DNA from: Aureimonas sp. SA4125
GTDB lineage: Bacteria > Pseudomonadota > Alphaproteobacteria > Rhizobiales > Rhizobiaceae
Assembly: GCF_019973775.1 (NCBI RefSeq)
Contig: NZ_AP025033.1
Location: 62,001-126,000 of the forward strand
Direction: 5' to 3'
DNA: 64,000 nucleotides
Shown: in pieces, positions 47,077-55,406 of the stretch
Layout: every line of letters begins with the position of its first letter
Position numbering within the stretch: the stretch's first letter is position 1
Notes under the pieces: model-generated
What the model saw: the letters and a program-made list of their open reading frames with translations, nothing else
Databases searched by the model: none
Told to the model about the DNA's origin: nothing
Translations under genes and position numbers: made by a program

Positions 47077-47094
47077 GTTATACGGGAGTATAAC
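47077..47094. promoter_or_regulatory. mazEF operator-like palindrome
   Basis: GTTATAC-GGGA-GTATAAC, perfect 7-bp arms, 25 bp before mazE. Consistent with autoregulation by the AbrB-fold antitoxin. Confidence 0.6.
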
Positions 47095-47318
47095 ACATCG
47101 GGATCTTGTCTTCAACGCAGATGGATTGCGCCGGAATTGATGGCTGAGCCGAGAAAGGCAAGGCGCGATCTGCGGCCCTGTCCCGGCGGGCGGTCCTGCC
47201 GGGGTCGGGCGCTGGCGCAACGGCTTCGCCGTCCTCCTCTTCGTTCCGGCCCTTCGCGTCTGTCGCTTCGCTCGTCCGCGCGCGGGTGCGCCGTCTCCCT
47301 GAACGCCCCGGCTGACGG

Positions 47319-47363
47319 ACCTCCGTGACGGGGCCGCGATCGGCGCGGCCTCCAGACGGAGGT
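47319..47363 (+). promoter_or_regulatory. ardC leader hairpin covering the Shine-Dalgarno (copy B)
   Basis: ACCTCCGT (47319-47326) pairs with ACGGAGGT (47356-47363), with the inner GGCCGCG/CGCGGCC stem as in copy A. GGAGGT is 7 bases from ATG 47371. Confidence 0.5.
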
Positions 47364-47370
47364 TCAGGAA

Positions 47371-48297
47371 ATGAGCAGCAAACAGGAAAAGTCGCGCGTC
47401 GACATCTACACACGGATCACCGACCGGATCGTCGCGGATCTCGAAAAAGGCGTGAAACCCTGGATGCAGCCGTGGAGCGCGGCGAACGCATCTGGCCGCA
47501 TCACCCGGCCGCTCCGCCACAACGGTGAGCCCTATTCCGGCATGAACGTCTTGCTTCTCTGGTCCGAGTCCGTCGCGCGAGGCTTTGCCTCGCCGACGTG
47601 GATGACCTTCAAGCAGGCGGCCGAGCTCGGCGCCCATGTCCGCAAGGGCGAAAGCGGCTCGACCGTCGTCTTCGCCAGCCGCTTCAAAAAGACCAAGGGC
47701 GACGGCGCCGGCGGCGAAGTGGAACGGGACATCTCGTTCATGCGCGCCTACACTGTCTTTAACGTCGACCAGATCGACGGGCTGCCAGAGCGCTATCGCG
47801 CGCCCGCCATGCCGGTCCTCGATCCCGTCGCTCGCATCGTCGAGGCTGACCGGTTCTTCGCCAACACTGGGGCGGTCATTCGGCATGGGGGAACGAAAGC
47901 GTTCTATGTGCCGGCCTCGGATCATATCCAGATGCCGCCCTTCGAGGCGTTCCGCGACGCGGCCTCCCATGTCGCCGTTCTCAGCCACGAGGCAACCCAC
48001 TGGACGGCGCCGTCCCACCGTGTCGGGCGCGATCTCTCCCGCTACCACAGGGACCGCAGCGAGCGCGCCCGCGAGGAACTCGTCGCCGAGCTCGGCAGCT
48101 GCTTCCTCTGCGCCGATCTCGGCATCGTGCCGGAGCTCGAGCCGCGCGAGGATCATGCGAGCTATCTCGACTCCTGGCTAAAGGTGCTGTCAGGCGACAG
48201 ACGAGCGATCTTCGCGGCCGCCGCCCATGCGCAGCGGGCCGTCGCTTTCCTGCACAGCCTGCAACCGGCCGCGGTTGAGAAACGGGAGGCCGCATGA
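47371..48297 (+). CDS. ardC: ArdC-type antirestriction protein (copy B)
   Basis: 308 aa, a close paralogue of the product at 26345. N-terminal ssDNA-binding domain and C-terminal zincin with HEATHW intact. Differences are scattered substitutions (for example FKKTKGDGAG for FTKTEGDGAG). Both copies are intact, so dose or specificity may be maintained, or duplication is recent. Confidence 0.93.
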   Translation: MSSKQEKSRVDIYTRITDRIVADLEKGVKPWMQPWSAANASGRITRPLRHNGEPYSGMNVLLLWSESVARGFASPTWMTFKQAAELGAHVRKGESGSTVVFASRFKKTKGDGAGGEVERDISFMRAYTVFNVDQIDGLPERYRAPAMPVLDPVARIVEADRFFANTGAVIRHGGTKAFYVPASDHIQMPPFEAFRDAASHVAVLSHEATHWTAPSHRVGRDLSRYHRDRSERAREELVAELGSCFLCADLGIVPELEPREDHASYLDSWLKVLSGDRRAIFAAAAHAQRAVAFLHSLQPAAVEKREAA

Positions 48298-48443
48298 TGC
48301 CACAACCGTCGATCTCACCATCGCGATGGGACTGCGCCGCGCCGTTGCCGATGGTCGATAGCTGGCACGAGTGGAGAGGGCGGTCCATGTCCCGATGCGC
48401 CAACGCCACCTTGAGTTTCGACCGGCGAGGGCGGGAGCTCTAG
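48294..48443 (+). CDS. Small conserved protein after ardC (49 aa, copy B)
   Basis: Second copy of the 49-codon frame overlapping the ardC stop (MMPQPSISPSRWDCAAPLPM ... REL). The frame is preserved despite substitutions against copy A. Unknown function. Confidence 0.55.
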   Translation: MMPQPSISPSRWDCAAPLPMVDSWHEWRGRSMSRCANATLSFDRRGREL

Positions 48444-48848
48444 CAAACTGTCGGCGGGGGGCGGTCGACCAGCGATTTCGGCATCATTCACCTGCGACCC
48501 CGGCGACATTGTGCCGGGGCAAGTTGCCATCGAGCTTGGGGGTGATGGTCGCCATTGTCGTGATGCGGCGGGTCGCTCACACAGCCGTTCCCACTTCGTC
48601 CTCGATGCGCATGTCTGACCAAAGGCCGCCGCCGCTTCGCATCGTCTCGATCTTGTCCCCGCAACGGCCATCGCGACTTTCTTCCCCTGTGCGCTTGGCG
48701 CCCATTCCTCGCGAAGCAACAAAGCCGCTCCCGGCCGCCCTCCACGCTGTTCCGGCCTCTCCGAGGTGCGGGTCGATCGCCTCTGGTCTTTCGATTGCCA
48801 TCGAGGCCGCGATGGGCGCGGCTCGGAACACCGCAGAGGATCACGACA
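48444..48848. other. Leader region before the DUF736 gene
   Basis: About 400 bp with no supported gene. Near its end GCCGCG-ATGGG-CGCGGC (48811-48827 region) resembles the inner stem of the ardC leader. Confidence 0.4.
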
Positions 48849-49160
48849 ATGGCAACCATCGGCACCTTTATCGCAAACGGCAACGGCTACACCGGCACGG
48901 TCCGCACCCTCGCGCTCAAGATCAAGGCGACATTCACCCCGGTCGAGAACCCCTCCGACAGGGGACCACACTTCCGCATCGTCGCAGCTGGAATCGAGCT
49001 CGGTGCGGCCTGGAAGAAGGTGGCGCAAGAAACGGGCCGCGAATACCTCTCGGTCAAACTGGACGACCCGAGCTTCCCCGCTCCGATCTACGCCAACCTC
49101 ATCGAGGTCGAGGGCGAGAGCGAACTCCAGCTCATCTGGTCCCGGCCCGCCCGGGACTGA
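48849..49160 (+). CDS. DUF736 family protein
   Basis: 103 aa, [20 protein letters not shown], ending [14 protein letters not shown]736 proteins are common on alphaproteobacterial plasmids and ICEs; function unknown. Start ATG 48849 after AGAGGATC. Confidence 0.9.
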   Translation: MATIGTFIANGNGYTGTVRTLALKIKATFTPVENPSDRGPHFRIVAAGIELGAAWKKVAQETGREYLSVKLDDPSFPAPIYANLIEVEGESELQLIWSRPARD

Positions 49161-49535
49161 GGCCAGACCATCAGCCCCGCGGGAAACCGTGGGGCCGACC
49201 CAGCACGAAGAGACTGTCGGCCGTGTCAGTCCTCTTGGCCAATGGATGCACGGCGGGAAGCGTCGCGTCGTCTTGCCCAATCTCGGTGTCCGTTCATTGT
49301 GGCGCCGCGATGCGTCGCGGGGGTGCCAACGGGTGCCAGGCTGGACCTTTCCCCCCCCCCTGATAGAGCGGCAGTGTACGGCTCGGCGTTACGCCTCAAG
49401 GACGCAACGGTCCCCCCAAAATGCTGGCGCATTTCGGCTCCCCCATGCGCCGGCTCCGCCGGTCGCGTGCCGCGATCCTTGACCCGCTTCCTTCTCACCC
49501 GTCGCCGGACCTCCTTATCAACGAAGGAGCTTCCC
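49161..49535. other. Intergenic region with a C10 tract
   Basis: About 375 bp with no supported gene. It contains ten consecutive C at 49351-49360, after TTT. No reading frame with a known product crosses it. Confidence 0.4.
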
Positions 49536-49673
49536 ATGACCTACGACATCTTTCTCGACATCGCCGAGATGCGCGCTGAGCTGGCTGCATGCTATCTGAC
49601 GAAGCGTGAGCGTGCCGCGACGCATAAGCGCCTCGCGTTCCTCATCGAGCAGGCGAAGGAGGCGGAGGCGTAA
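49536..49673 (+). CDS. Small conserved protein (45 aa)
   Basis: AAGGAG (49524-49529) lies 6 bases before ATG 49536. MTYDIFLDIAEMRAELAACY followed by TKRERAATHKRLAFLIEQAK: an amphipathic helical protein. Small proteins of this type accompany DUF736 in rhizobial plasmids. Function unknown. Confidence 0.65.
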   Translation: MTYDIFLDIAEMRAELAACYLTKRERAATHKRLAFLIEQAKEAEA

Positions 49674-49747
49674 GCCTCCCACTTCCTTTGTCGGGACCGA
49701 TGCTTCCGCGTTTCCGGCCTGCGGCGATGCCGCCGTGAAGATGCCGG

Positions 49748-49987
49748 TCAGCGGTATCCGCGCCTGCGTTTGGTTCGCTCGAGGCGGCGACAGGCGGCGC
49801 CTGCGTCGTCGACATCGTCATAGGTTTCGACCTTCTCTCGCCCATTCGTGCCGATCCGGCCCCAGTTTCGAATGACGGAAACGCCGCCGAACAGCGTCGG
49901 CTGAAGCGCGAGCACATAGAACCGCGCCATGTTGCGAGCGGGATCGATGCGGGTCAGGTGCAGCGGCGTGTCGTCGTCCTCGGTCAT
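49748..49987 (-). CDS. WGR-domain protein (79 aa)
   Basis: Single WGR domain: ARFYVLALQPTLFGGVSVIR, NWGRIGTNGREKVETYDDV. WGR domains bind nucleic acid in PARPs and plasmid proteins. Convergent with the 45-aa gene. Confidence 0.85.
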   Translation of the reverse strand: MTEDDDTPLHLTRIDPARNMARFYVLALQPTLFGGVSVIRNWGRIGTNGREKVETYDDVDDAGAACRRLERTKRRRGYR

Positions 49988-50033
49988 GGGGACGAGTCTC
50001 GCTTTGTGCTCGCTACAGATCCAATGATTTTGG

Positions 50034-50059
50034 TGAATCGATCCGCCCCGATCGATTCA
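50034..50059. repeat. 26-bp perfect inverted repeat
   Basis: TGAATCGATC-CGCCCC-GATCGATTCA, 10-bp perfect arms, about 45 bp upstream of the WGR gene start. Could be an operator; no T-tract for a terminator. Confidence 0.5.
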
Positions 50060-50285
50060 GCGTGGTTATGAAACAACCGCCGAAATCATGCCCCAAAAGA
50101 GCAATTCACCATGTCGCAGACGGAACCGCCGCTATACTGGGATTGAAGCAGATCCGCCGCCACGGGCTGAAAGAAGGCGGGCAGATTTGAGGCAGGAATG
50201 TGCGACAGCTGCAACTCTTCCAGCGACCACTACTTCGAAAATCCACGTTGGGCATATGATCGACACTGCGATAGACCGCCGGTTC

Positions 50286-51969
50286 GCAATTACCCACCCC
50301 CTTGTCAGAGCATGCAAAGGCTGAATCCATGTCGGTATGGAACGGGGTGATTTGCAGCGTCTGACGAAGGAAGAGCTGATCGAACTGGTGCTGAAGATTC
50401 AGCGTCCGGAGAAGACGTCGCGTACGTCCTCGAAGCCTCCGTCGACGGACCGCAAGGCGCAGCGCGAGCGATCGAAGCCCGGCGGCGCCAAGCCTGGCCA
50501 TGAAGGGCATAGCCGGGCGATGGCCGAGAATTTTGACCGCGTCGTTGATCATCGTCCCGGCCAATGTTCCTGCTGCGGAACGGTCTTGGCGAGCGATCTT
50601 GCCGCGGCGCTCGTCAGCGAGCACGAGGCGATCGAATTGCCCGACATCAAGCCCATGGTCGAGCGGCATCGGCGGCTGGCCGTCACCTGTCCGTCCTGCG
50701 GCATGGTCAATGCCGCGCCGGTGCCGGATGCGGCCAGGGGCACGCCTTTCGGACCGCGCCTTCATGCGGTGGCGACCTATCTCAAGACCTTCCAAGCCCT
50801 GTCCTACGAGCGGCTTCAGAGCGCCTTTGCCGACCTCTTCGGTCTCACCATCAGCCAGGGCGGCTTGATGAATATGCTGCGCCGGGCGCAAGGCGCTTTT
50901 GTGCCGGAGCGCGACAGCGCCATCGCCGCCCTTCGCCGGGCCAGGGTCGTGGCGTCCGACGAAACCGGGGTGCGGATCGAGGGCAGCAATTCCTATCAGT
51001 GGGTGTTCCGCTGCGACGAGGCCGTCGTCCACCAAGCCGCCACGACACGCGGGGCGATCGTGGTGAAGACGCTAATGGACGGGCATCGCCCGGAAGTCTG
51101 GTGTTCTGATCGCTATTCGGCCCAACAGGGCCATGGAAATGCGCATCAGACCTGCCTTGCCCATCTCGCCCGCGATGTCGCCTATGCCGAAGAGGCCGGC
51201 GAGGACGCGCTTCCTTCACGGGTGCGGCTCTGGCTGAAACGGGCCTTCGCCTTGGCCGACGACATCGGCACGCTCGCCGCATCGACCATCGCCGCCAAGC
51301 GCAAAGCCCTGGAGAAAAGTCTCGAAGCCATTCTCGCGACATCGACTGGTTGCGACTTCGCCCGAACCATTCAGAACAAGTTCCGGCGAGCCCGCGATCA
51401 GCTTTTGACCTTCGCGCTCCACCCCGGCTTGGTCGAGCCGACGAACAATGGCTGCGAGCGATCTCTGCGCCCCGCTGTCATCCAGCGAAAGGTGACGAAT
51501 GGCTATCGAGCCATGTGGGCCGCCAAGGGCGAGGCCGACATCCGCACCGTGGTCGATACCGCCCGGCTGCGTCCCGGAGCCAACACCTTCAAGACGATCC
51601 TCCAGACCGTCACAGCCTGAACCGGTTCGAAGAGGACCGGAGACGGTGAAAACCTTTGATGCGCCGCTGCAAGCGTGACGGCATCACGCCTTAACATGCC
51701 GAACACCCCCGTTACGTCCTCATACGCCATCACGCTTCAGGCAATCACGACAAGGTCGAAAGCGGCCAGCCTGGCACTGAACCTGATGTGCCTGGGCAAA
51801 CGTTATATCGAAGCGCCCGCGACGTGCTCGCGAGTTGCCGCGACGCGTCCACAAGCTGCCCACAACTTACCGGCAACTCAAAATAACTCGCCCATCAAAA
51901 AGATGAAAATGACAAGCGCCAGACATCATCAGCCGTCAAATGAATGCGCTCAAAGGGGTGGGTAATTAC
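50286..51969 (+). mobile_element. IS66-family element, single-ORF (ISBst12-like) type
   Basis: 1684 bp; ends GCAATTACCCACCCC (left) and GTAATTACCCACCCC (right, read inward); 8-bp target duplication GCCGGTTC at 50278-50285 and 51970-51977. Only one gene is present, lacking TnpA/TnpB. About 350 bp after the gene carry no supported product. Confidence 0.93.
50337..51620 (+). CDS. IS66-family transposase (stand-alone)
   Basis: 427 aa. SKPPSTDRKAQRERSKPGGA, zinc-finger-like CSCCGTVLASDL and CPSCGMVNAAP, DDE core SDETGVRIEGSNSYQWVFR, CSDRYSAQQGH, NNGCERSLRPAVIQRKV. Intact. Confidence 0.93.
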   Translation: MERGDLQRLTKEELIELVLKIQRPEKTSRTSSKPPSTDRKAQRERSKPGGAKPGHEGHSRAMAENFDRVVDHRPGQCSCCGTVLASDLAAALVSEHEAIELPDIKPMVERHRRLAVTCPSCGMVNAAPVPDAARGTPFGPRLHAVATYLKTFQALSYERLQSAFADLFGLTISQGGLMNMLRRAQGAFVPERDSAIAALRRARVVASDETGVRIEGSNSYQWVFRCDEAVVHQAATTRGAIVVKTLMDGHRPEVWCSDRYSAQQGHGNAHQTCLAHLARDVAYAEEAGEDALPSRVRLWLKRAFALADDIGTLAASTIAAKRKALEKSLEAILATSTGCDFARTIQNKFRRARDQLLTFALHPGLVEPTNNGCERSLRPAVIQRKVTNGYRAMWAAKGEADIRTVVDTARLRPGANTFKTILQTVTA

Positions 51970-51977
51970 GCCGGTTC

Positions 51978-52189
51978 AGGCGGCGGCGACACAATCACCT
52001 GCGTTGGATTTACGAACGTCGTCAACCGGCGTCGATCCTATTCCTTGCCACGTCCGCCGCGACTGTGCCTCGTCAGCAGTGGGGAACGAGTTTCTGGCAG
52101 TTAGCCAATCGGGTCGCTCTCAATATTCTTCCTGATCAATTTTTCGCCTTCGAACTCCGCAGGGCAATTCTGTCGATACAGAGTTATAC
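51978..52189. other. Intergenic region after the IS66-like element
   Basis: No gene or clear signal recognised. Confidence 0.4.
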
Positions 52190-53104
52190 TTATATGCCGA
52201 TCCCAAGCTGAGCCGCTACGCCGTCGGCAGCGTCTGCTAGCATGAGATAGTGCCGCGCTCGGCCACTGCCTTCGCGCCAGTAGAACCCGACGTCGCGGCG
52301 CTCGCTCCAGTCCCCGAACTCTAGCAGCTTCACGTCGTCGCTCTGCCGGAACTCGGCCCGCGCGTAGAGTTCGGGAAACAGCGACAGCCCCATGCCGATC
52401 GACACCATCTGCCGGATCGCGTCCAGACTAGTCCCCTCGAAGTTCTCGACGATGTGAGCGCCCGAAGCCTGCGCGAGATGGCGGACATTTTCCAGCAGCC
52501 GATGGCCGCGGCCGAGAGCGAGGAGCTTTTCGCCGCGAAGGTCTGCGAGGCGAACGGATTCGCCAGTCGCCAGTATGTGGTCGGTCGGTACCCCGAGATA
52601 GATGGCTTCCCGTCCGACCCTGCGGAACGAAAGACCAGCTCGTTCGGGCGTCGGTCCGAGGCCGCAGTCGAGCGATCCCTCCAAAACTGCCTCCTCCAAG
52701 GCCGCGGGACTGTCTTCCCGGACGTAGACCTGGAGTGTCGGGTAACGCTCGTGGAGACCTCGCAGGAGACGCGGGAGGAAGTAGGGACCGAGCGTCGCCG
52801 GCGTGCCGAGGCGGATCATGCCCCCCAGCGCCGCAGCCTGGGAGGAGAGATCATCGAGGAGATCGTTCAGCGAGGTCATAAGAAGCCTCGCCCCTCTCGC
52901 CAGCTTCTCTCCGGAAGGCGTCGGCACGACTTGCGATGACGTCCGCTCGAAGAGCGGCATGCCCAGACCCTGCTCGACCAGGGAGACCTGCACCGACAGC
53001 GTCGGCTGGGATACGTGGCACTGGCGCGCCGCTTGCCCGAAGTGCCGAAGGTCGTGAACGGCGACGACATATTCGAGTTGCCGGAGAGTCGGGCGGAAAA
53101 CCAT
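52190..53104 (-). CDS. OxyR-like LysR-family regulator lacking redox cysteines
   Basis: 304 aa. N-terminal LysR HTH (LRQLEYVVAVHDLRHFGQAA, HVSQPTLSVQVSLVEQGLG) and an OxyR-type effector domain (LGTPATLGPYFLPRLLRGLH, GLSFRRVGREAIYLGVPTDH). In OxyR the sensing cysteines lie in GHCLRDQ...GFC; here the aligned stretch is ALGRGHRLLENVRHLAQASG, with neither Cys. It is probably not a thiol peroxide sensor. It is divergent from terC with an ATAG-N7-CTAT site at its promoter. Confidence 0.88.
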   Translation of the reverse strand: MVFRPTLRQLEYVVAVHDLRHFGQAARQCHVSQPTLSVQVSLVEQGLGMPLFERTSSQVVPTPSGEKLARGARLLMTSLNDLLDDLSSQAAALGGMIRLGTPATLGPYFLPRLLRGLHERYPTLQVYVREDSPAALEEAVLEGSLDCGLGPTPERAGLSFRRVGREAIYLGVPTDHILATGESVRLADLRGEKLLALGRGHRLLENVRHLAQASGAHIVENFEGTSLDAIRQMVSIGMGLSLFPELYARAEFRQSDDVKLLEFGDWSERRDVGFYWREGSGRARHYLMLADAADGVAAQLGIGI

Positions 53105-53349
53105 GTCCGATAGCTAACGACTATCGAAGCGATTTCAACAATCAATTGGAGCTATCGCTCACGCCATGCGATCTCATGAATGGGCGACAGGGACCGCAGC
53201 CGAAGCTCTACTGCCAAGGGCCCTCTGCTTTGATTCAAAGTACTTCCCGTCAATCAGCCTGAAGTCCGGGCCCCTCTGGTGAGAGACGCCGGTCCTCTCA
53301 CGATGTCGGACGCGATCCCCACTCGCGTGCCGGCAGGAGTGAATGTTGC
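53105..53349. promoter_or_regulatory. Divergent promoter region with OxyR-type operator
   Basis: CGATAG (53108-53113) and CTATCG (53121-53126), spaced 7 bp, match the ATAG-N7-CTAT half of OxyR operators and lie 4 bp before the regulator's start codon. A further CTATCG is at about 53152-53157. Likely site of autoregulation and control of terC-sbtA. Confidence 0.6.
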
Positions 53350-54333
53350 ATGGATATTTCCTTTCTCATGATCGACTGGTTGGGAAAGCCGCTTTGGATG
53401 TGGCTGTCCTTCCTCACCATCGTCGTCATCCTTCTCGTTTTCGACCTCGGCGTTCTCCATCGCGACAATCACGAGATCGGGGTCAGGGAAAGCCTTCTCC
53501 TCTCAGCCATGTATATCAGCTTGGGTCTCGCTTTCGGGGGCTGGGTCTGGTGGCAGCTCGGCTCCGAGCCGGGGCTGAACTACTTCACAGGGTTCGTGGT
53601 GGAGAAGACGCTGGCGCTCGACAACGTCTTCGTCATCGCGCTGATATTTTCGTTCTTTGCCGTTCCCCGGATCTATCAGCATCGGGTGCTGTTTTGGGGG
53701 ATCATCGGCGTCATCGTGTTGCGCGCCATCATGATTGGCCTCGGTGCGACGCTGGTCTCCGAGTTCTCCTGGGTCCTCTACATCTTTGCCGCCTTCCTGA
53801 TCGTCACCGGCATCAAGATGCTCCTGATCGGCGACAAGGAACCCGAGATCGGCAACAACCCGCTGATCCGTTTCCTGCGCCGCCGCTTCAACGTCACTGA
53901 CGAGCATCACGGCCAAGACTTCTTCGTGAAGAAGCCTGATCCCCGTACCGGAAAGGCGGTCTGGTTCATGACGCCGCTCTTCATGGCGTTGGTGATGGTC
54001 GAGATCGCGGACGTGATCTTTGCCGTCGACTCGGTCCCCGCCATCTTCGCGATCACCACGGACCCCTTCATCGTCTACACGTCCAACATCTTCGCCATTC
54101 TCGGCCTGCGCGCTCTCTTTTTCGCGCTCGCCGCCATGATCCATCGGTTCCGGTATCTGAAGCCCGCATTGGCGATCGTCCTTGTCTTCATCGGCTCGAA
54201 GATCTTCGTTGCGGACCTGATGGGCCTTGAGAAGTTTCCGGCAGGCGTGTCGCTGACGGTGACGATCGGCATCATCGCAGCGGGCATCGGCTACTCGCTG
54301 TGGCGGACCAGAAAGTCGGAGCTCGCAGCGTGA
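53350..54333 (+). CDS. TerC/Alx-family membrane protein
   Basis: 327 aa with about 8-9 membrane helices. Family signatures: EKTLALDNVFVIALIFSFFA and VEIADVIFAVDSVPAIFAIT with acidic residues inside the membrane (D/E of metal-binding type). Relatives include TerC (tellurite) and Alx/MntP-linked manganese exporters induced at high pH. GCAGGAG precedes ATG by about 12 bases. Coupled to sbtA by a GTGA overlap. Confidence 0.92.
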   Translation: MDISFLMIDWLGKPLWMWLSFLTIVVILLVFDLGVLHRDNHEIGVRESLLLSAMYISLGLAFGGWVWWQLGSEPGLNYFTGFVVEKTLALDNVFVIALIFSFFAVPRIYQHRVLFWGIIGVIVLRAIMIGLGATLVSEFSWVLYIFAAFLIVTGIKMLLIGDKEPEIGNNPLIRFLRRRFNVTDEHHGQDFFVKKPDPRTGKAVWFMTPLFMALVMVEIADVIFAVDSVPAIFAITTDPFIVYTSNIFAILGLRALFFALAAMIHRFRYLKPALAIVLVFIGSKIFVADLMGLEKFPAGVSLTVTIGIIAAGIGYSLWRTRKSELAA

Positions 54334-55295
54334 CGGCAACGCTGCTGTCGCCGATGGTCCTCTTTTTCGCGCTGGGGGTCCTTGCGGCCCTCGCGCGGTC
54401 GGACCTCAGCATTCCCGAGGCGGTCGGCAAGGCGATCGCGATCTATCTGATGATCGCGATCGGCCTCAAGGGAGGGGTCGCCGTCGCGGCCGAGGGCGTC
54501 GGAAGCGATCTTGCGATCGCCGCCGCCCTAGGCCTGGTGCTCTCGGCTGCCTTGCCGCTGCCCGCCTACTGGCTCGGGCGGAAGTTCGCCGGGCAGTCCG
54601 CCACCGACGCTGCATCGATCGCCGCCCATTACGGCTCCGTCAGCGTCGTGACCTTCGTGGCAGGAGCCGAGGCGCTCAGCCTCGCGGGCCTCCAGGCATC
54701 CGGATACATGGTTGCCGTCCTCGCCCTGATGGAGACGCCCGCGATCATCGTCGGACTCCTGCTGGCCCGTCGCGCTGCCGGCACGGTGGAGTTGGGCAAG
54801 GGCGGCCTCCTTCACGAGGCCCTGTTCAATGGTTCCGTCGTGCTTCTGGTCGGGAGCTTCCTCATCGGCATGACGATCGGAAAAGATGGCTTCGTTCAGA
54901 TCGCCCCCGTGTTCGAGGCCGCCTTTCGGGGCATCCTCTGCCTCTTCCTACTCGACATGGGCCTGGTCGCCGCGCGTCGATTGCGGGACACGCGCTCGCT
55001 CAGCCTGCGGCTTCTGACAATGGCGATAGCACTGCCCCTTCTGAACGGCGTCGCGGGCGTCTTCCTCGCGTCGATGGTCGGGCTGGAGCCGTCAAACGCT
55101 GCGGCGATGGGCATCCTTGCCGCCAGCGCCTCCTACATCGCAGTGCCGGCCGCCATGCGTATCGCCCTGCCACAGGCCAATGCCGGGACATCGCTCGCCA
55201 TGTCGCTCGGCGTCACCTTCCCGTTCAACGTGACGCTGGGGATCCCTCTGTACATCCTGCTTGCCGTTGAGATAGCGGAAACTTGGAAGCCATAG
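54330..55295 (+). CDS. SbtA-family sodium-dependent bicarbonate transporter
   Basis: 321 aa, about 10 membrane helices in two inverted halves: LMIAIGLKGGVAVAAEGVGS, HYGSVSVVTFVAGAEAL, LFLLDMGLVAARRLRD, LAASASYIAVPAAMRIALPQ. SbtA imports bicarbonate with sodium in cyanobacteria; heterotroph homologues are less studied. Start is the GTG overlapping the terC stop. No sbtB PII-like partner follows. Confidence 0.9.
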   Translation: MTATLLSPMVLFFALGVLAALARSDLSIPEAVGKAIAIYLMIAIGLKGGVAVAAEGVGSDLAIAAALGLVLSAALPLPAYWLGRKFAGQSATDAASIAAHYGSVSVVTFVAGAEALSLAGLQASGYMVAVLALMETPAIIVGLLLARRAAGTVELGKGGLLHEALFNGSVVLLVGSFLIGMTIGKDGFVQIAPVFEAAFRGILCLFLLDMGLVAARRLRDTRSLSLRLLTMAIALPLLNGVAGVFLASMVGLEPSNAAAMGILAASASYIAVPAAMRIALPQANAGTSLAMSLGVTFPFNVTLGIPLYILLAVEIAETWKP

Positions 55296-55406
55296 GGAGG
55301 CGATGCTCCTTACGGAACTTCGTCGGCAGGTATTCCTTTGTGCTGGAGTCGCCAGGAACTGCCCGCTGCTGCTGACATGGTGCTCGGCGTTCTGCCCCAC
55401 CGTTGA

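Larger units (their letters stand above)
47160..48449 (+). repeat. Duplicated ardC segment (module B copy of 26140-27423)
   Basis: Leader, ardC and 49-aa gene are collinear and nearly identical to module A. Homology on the right runs through CTAGCAAACT; in module A the IS1380 is inserted in that CTAG. Confidence 0.9.

Noticed and set aside
47053..48156. Long upstream extension of mazE on the minus strand
   Set aside because: Antisense to ardC; a good ribosome site precedes ATG 47052.
48315..49280. 321-codon minus-strand frame over the DUF736 gene
   Set aside because: Low-complexity Arg/Pro-rich product with no motif; DUF736 on the plus strand is a known family.
51675..51965. 96-codon frame after the IS66-like transposase
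   Set aside because: No ribosome site or motif, and it lies in the non-coding tail of the IS.
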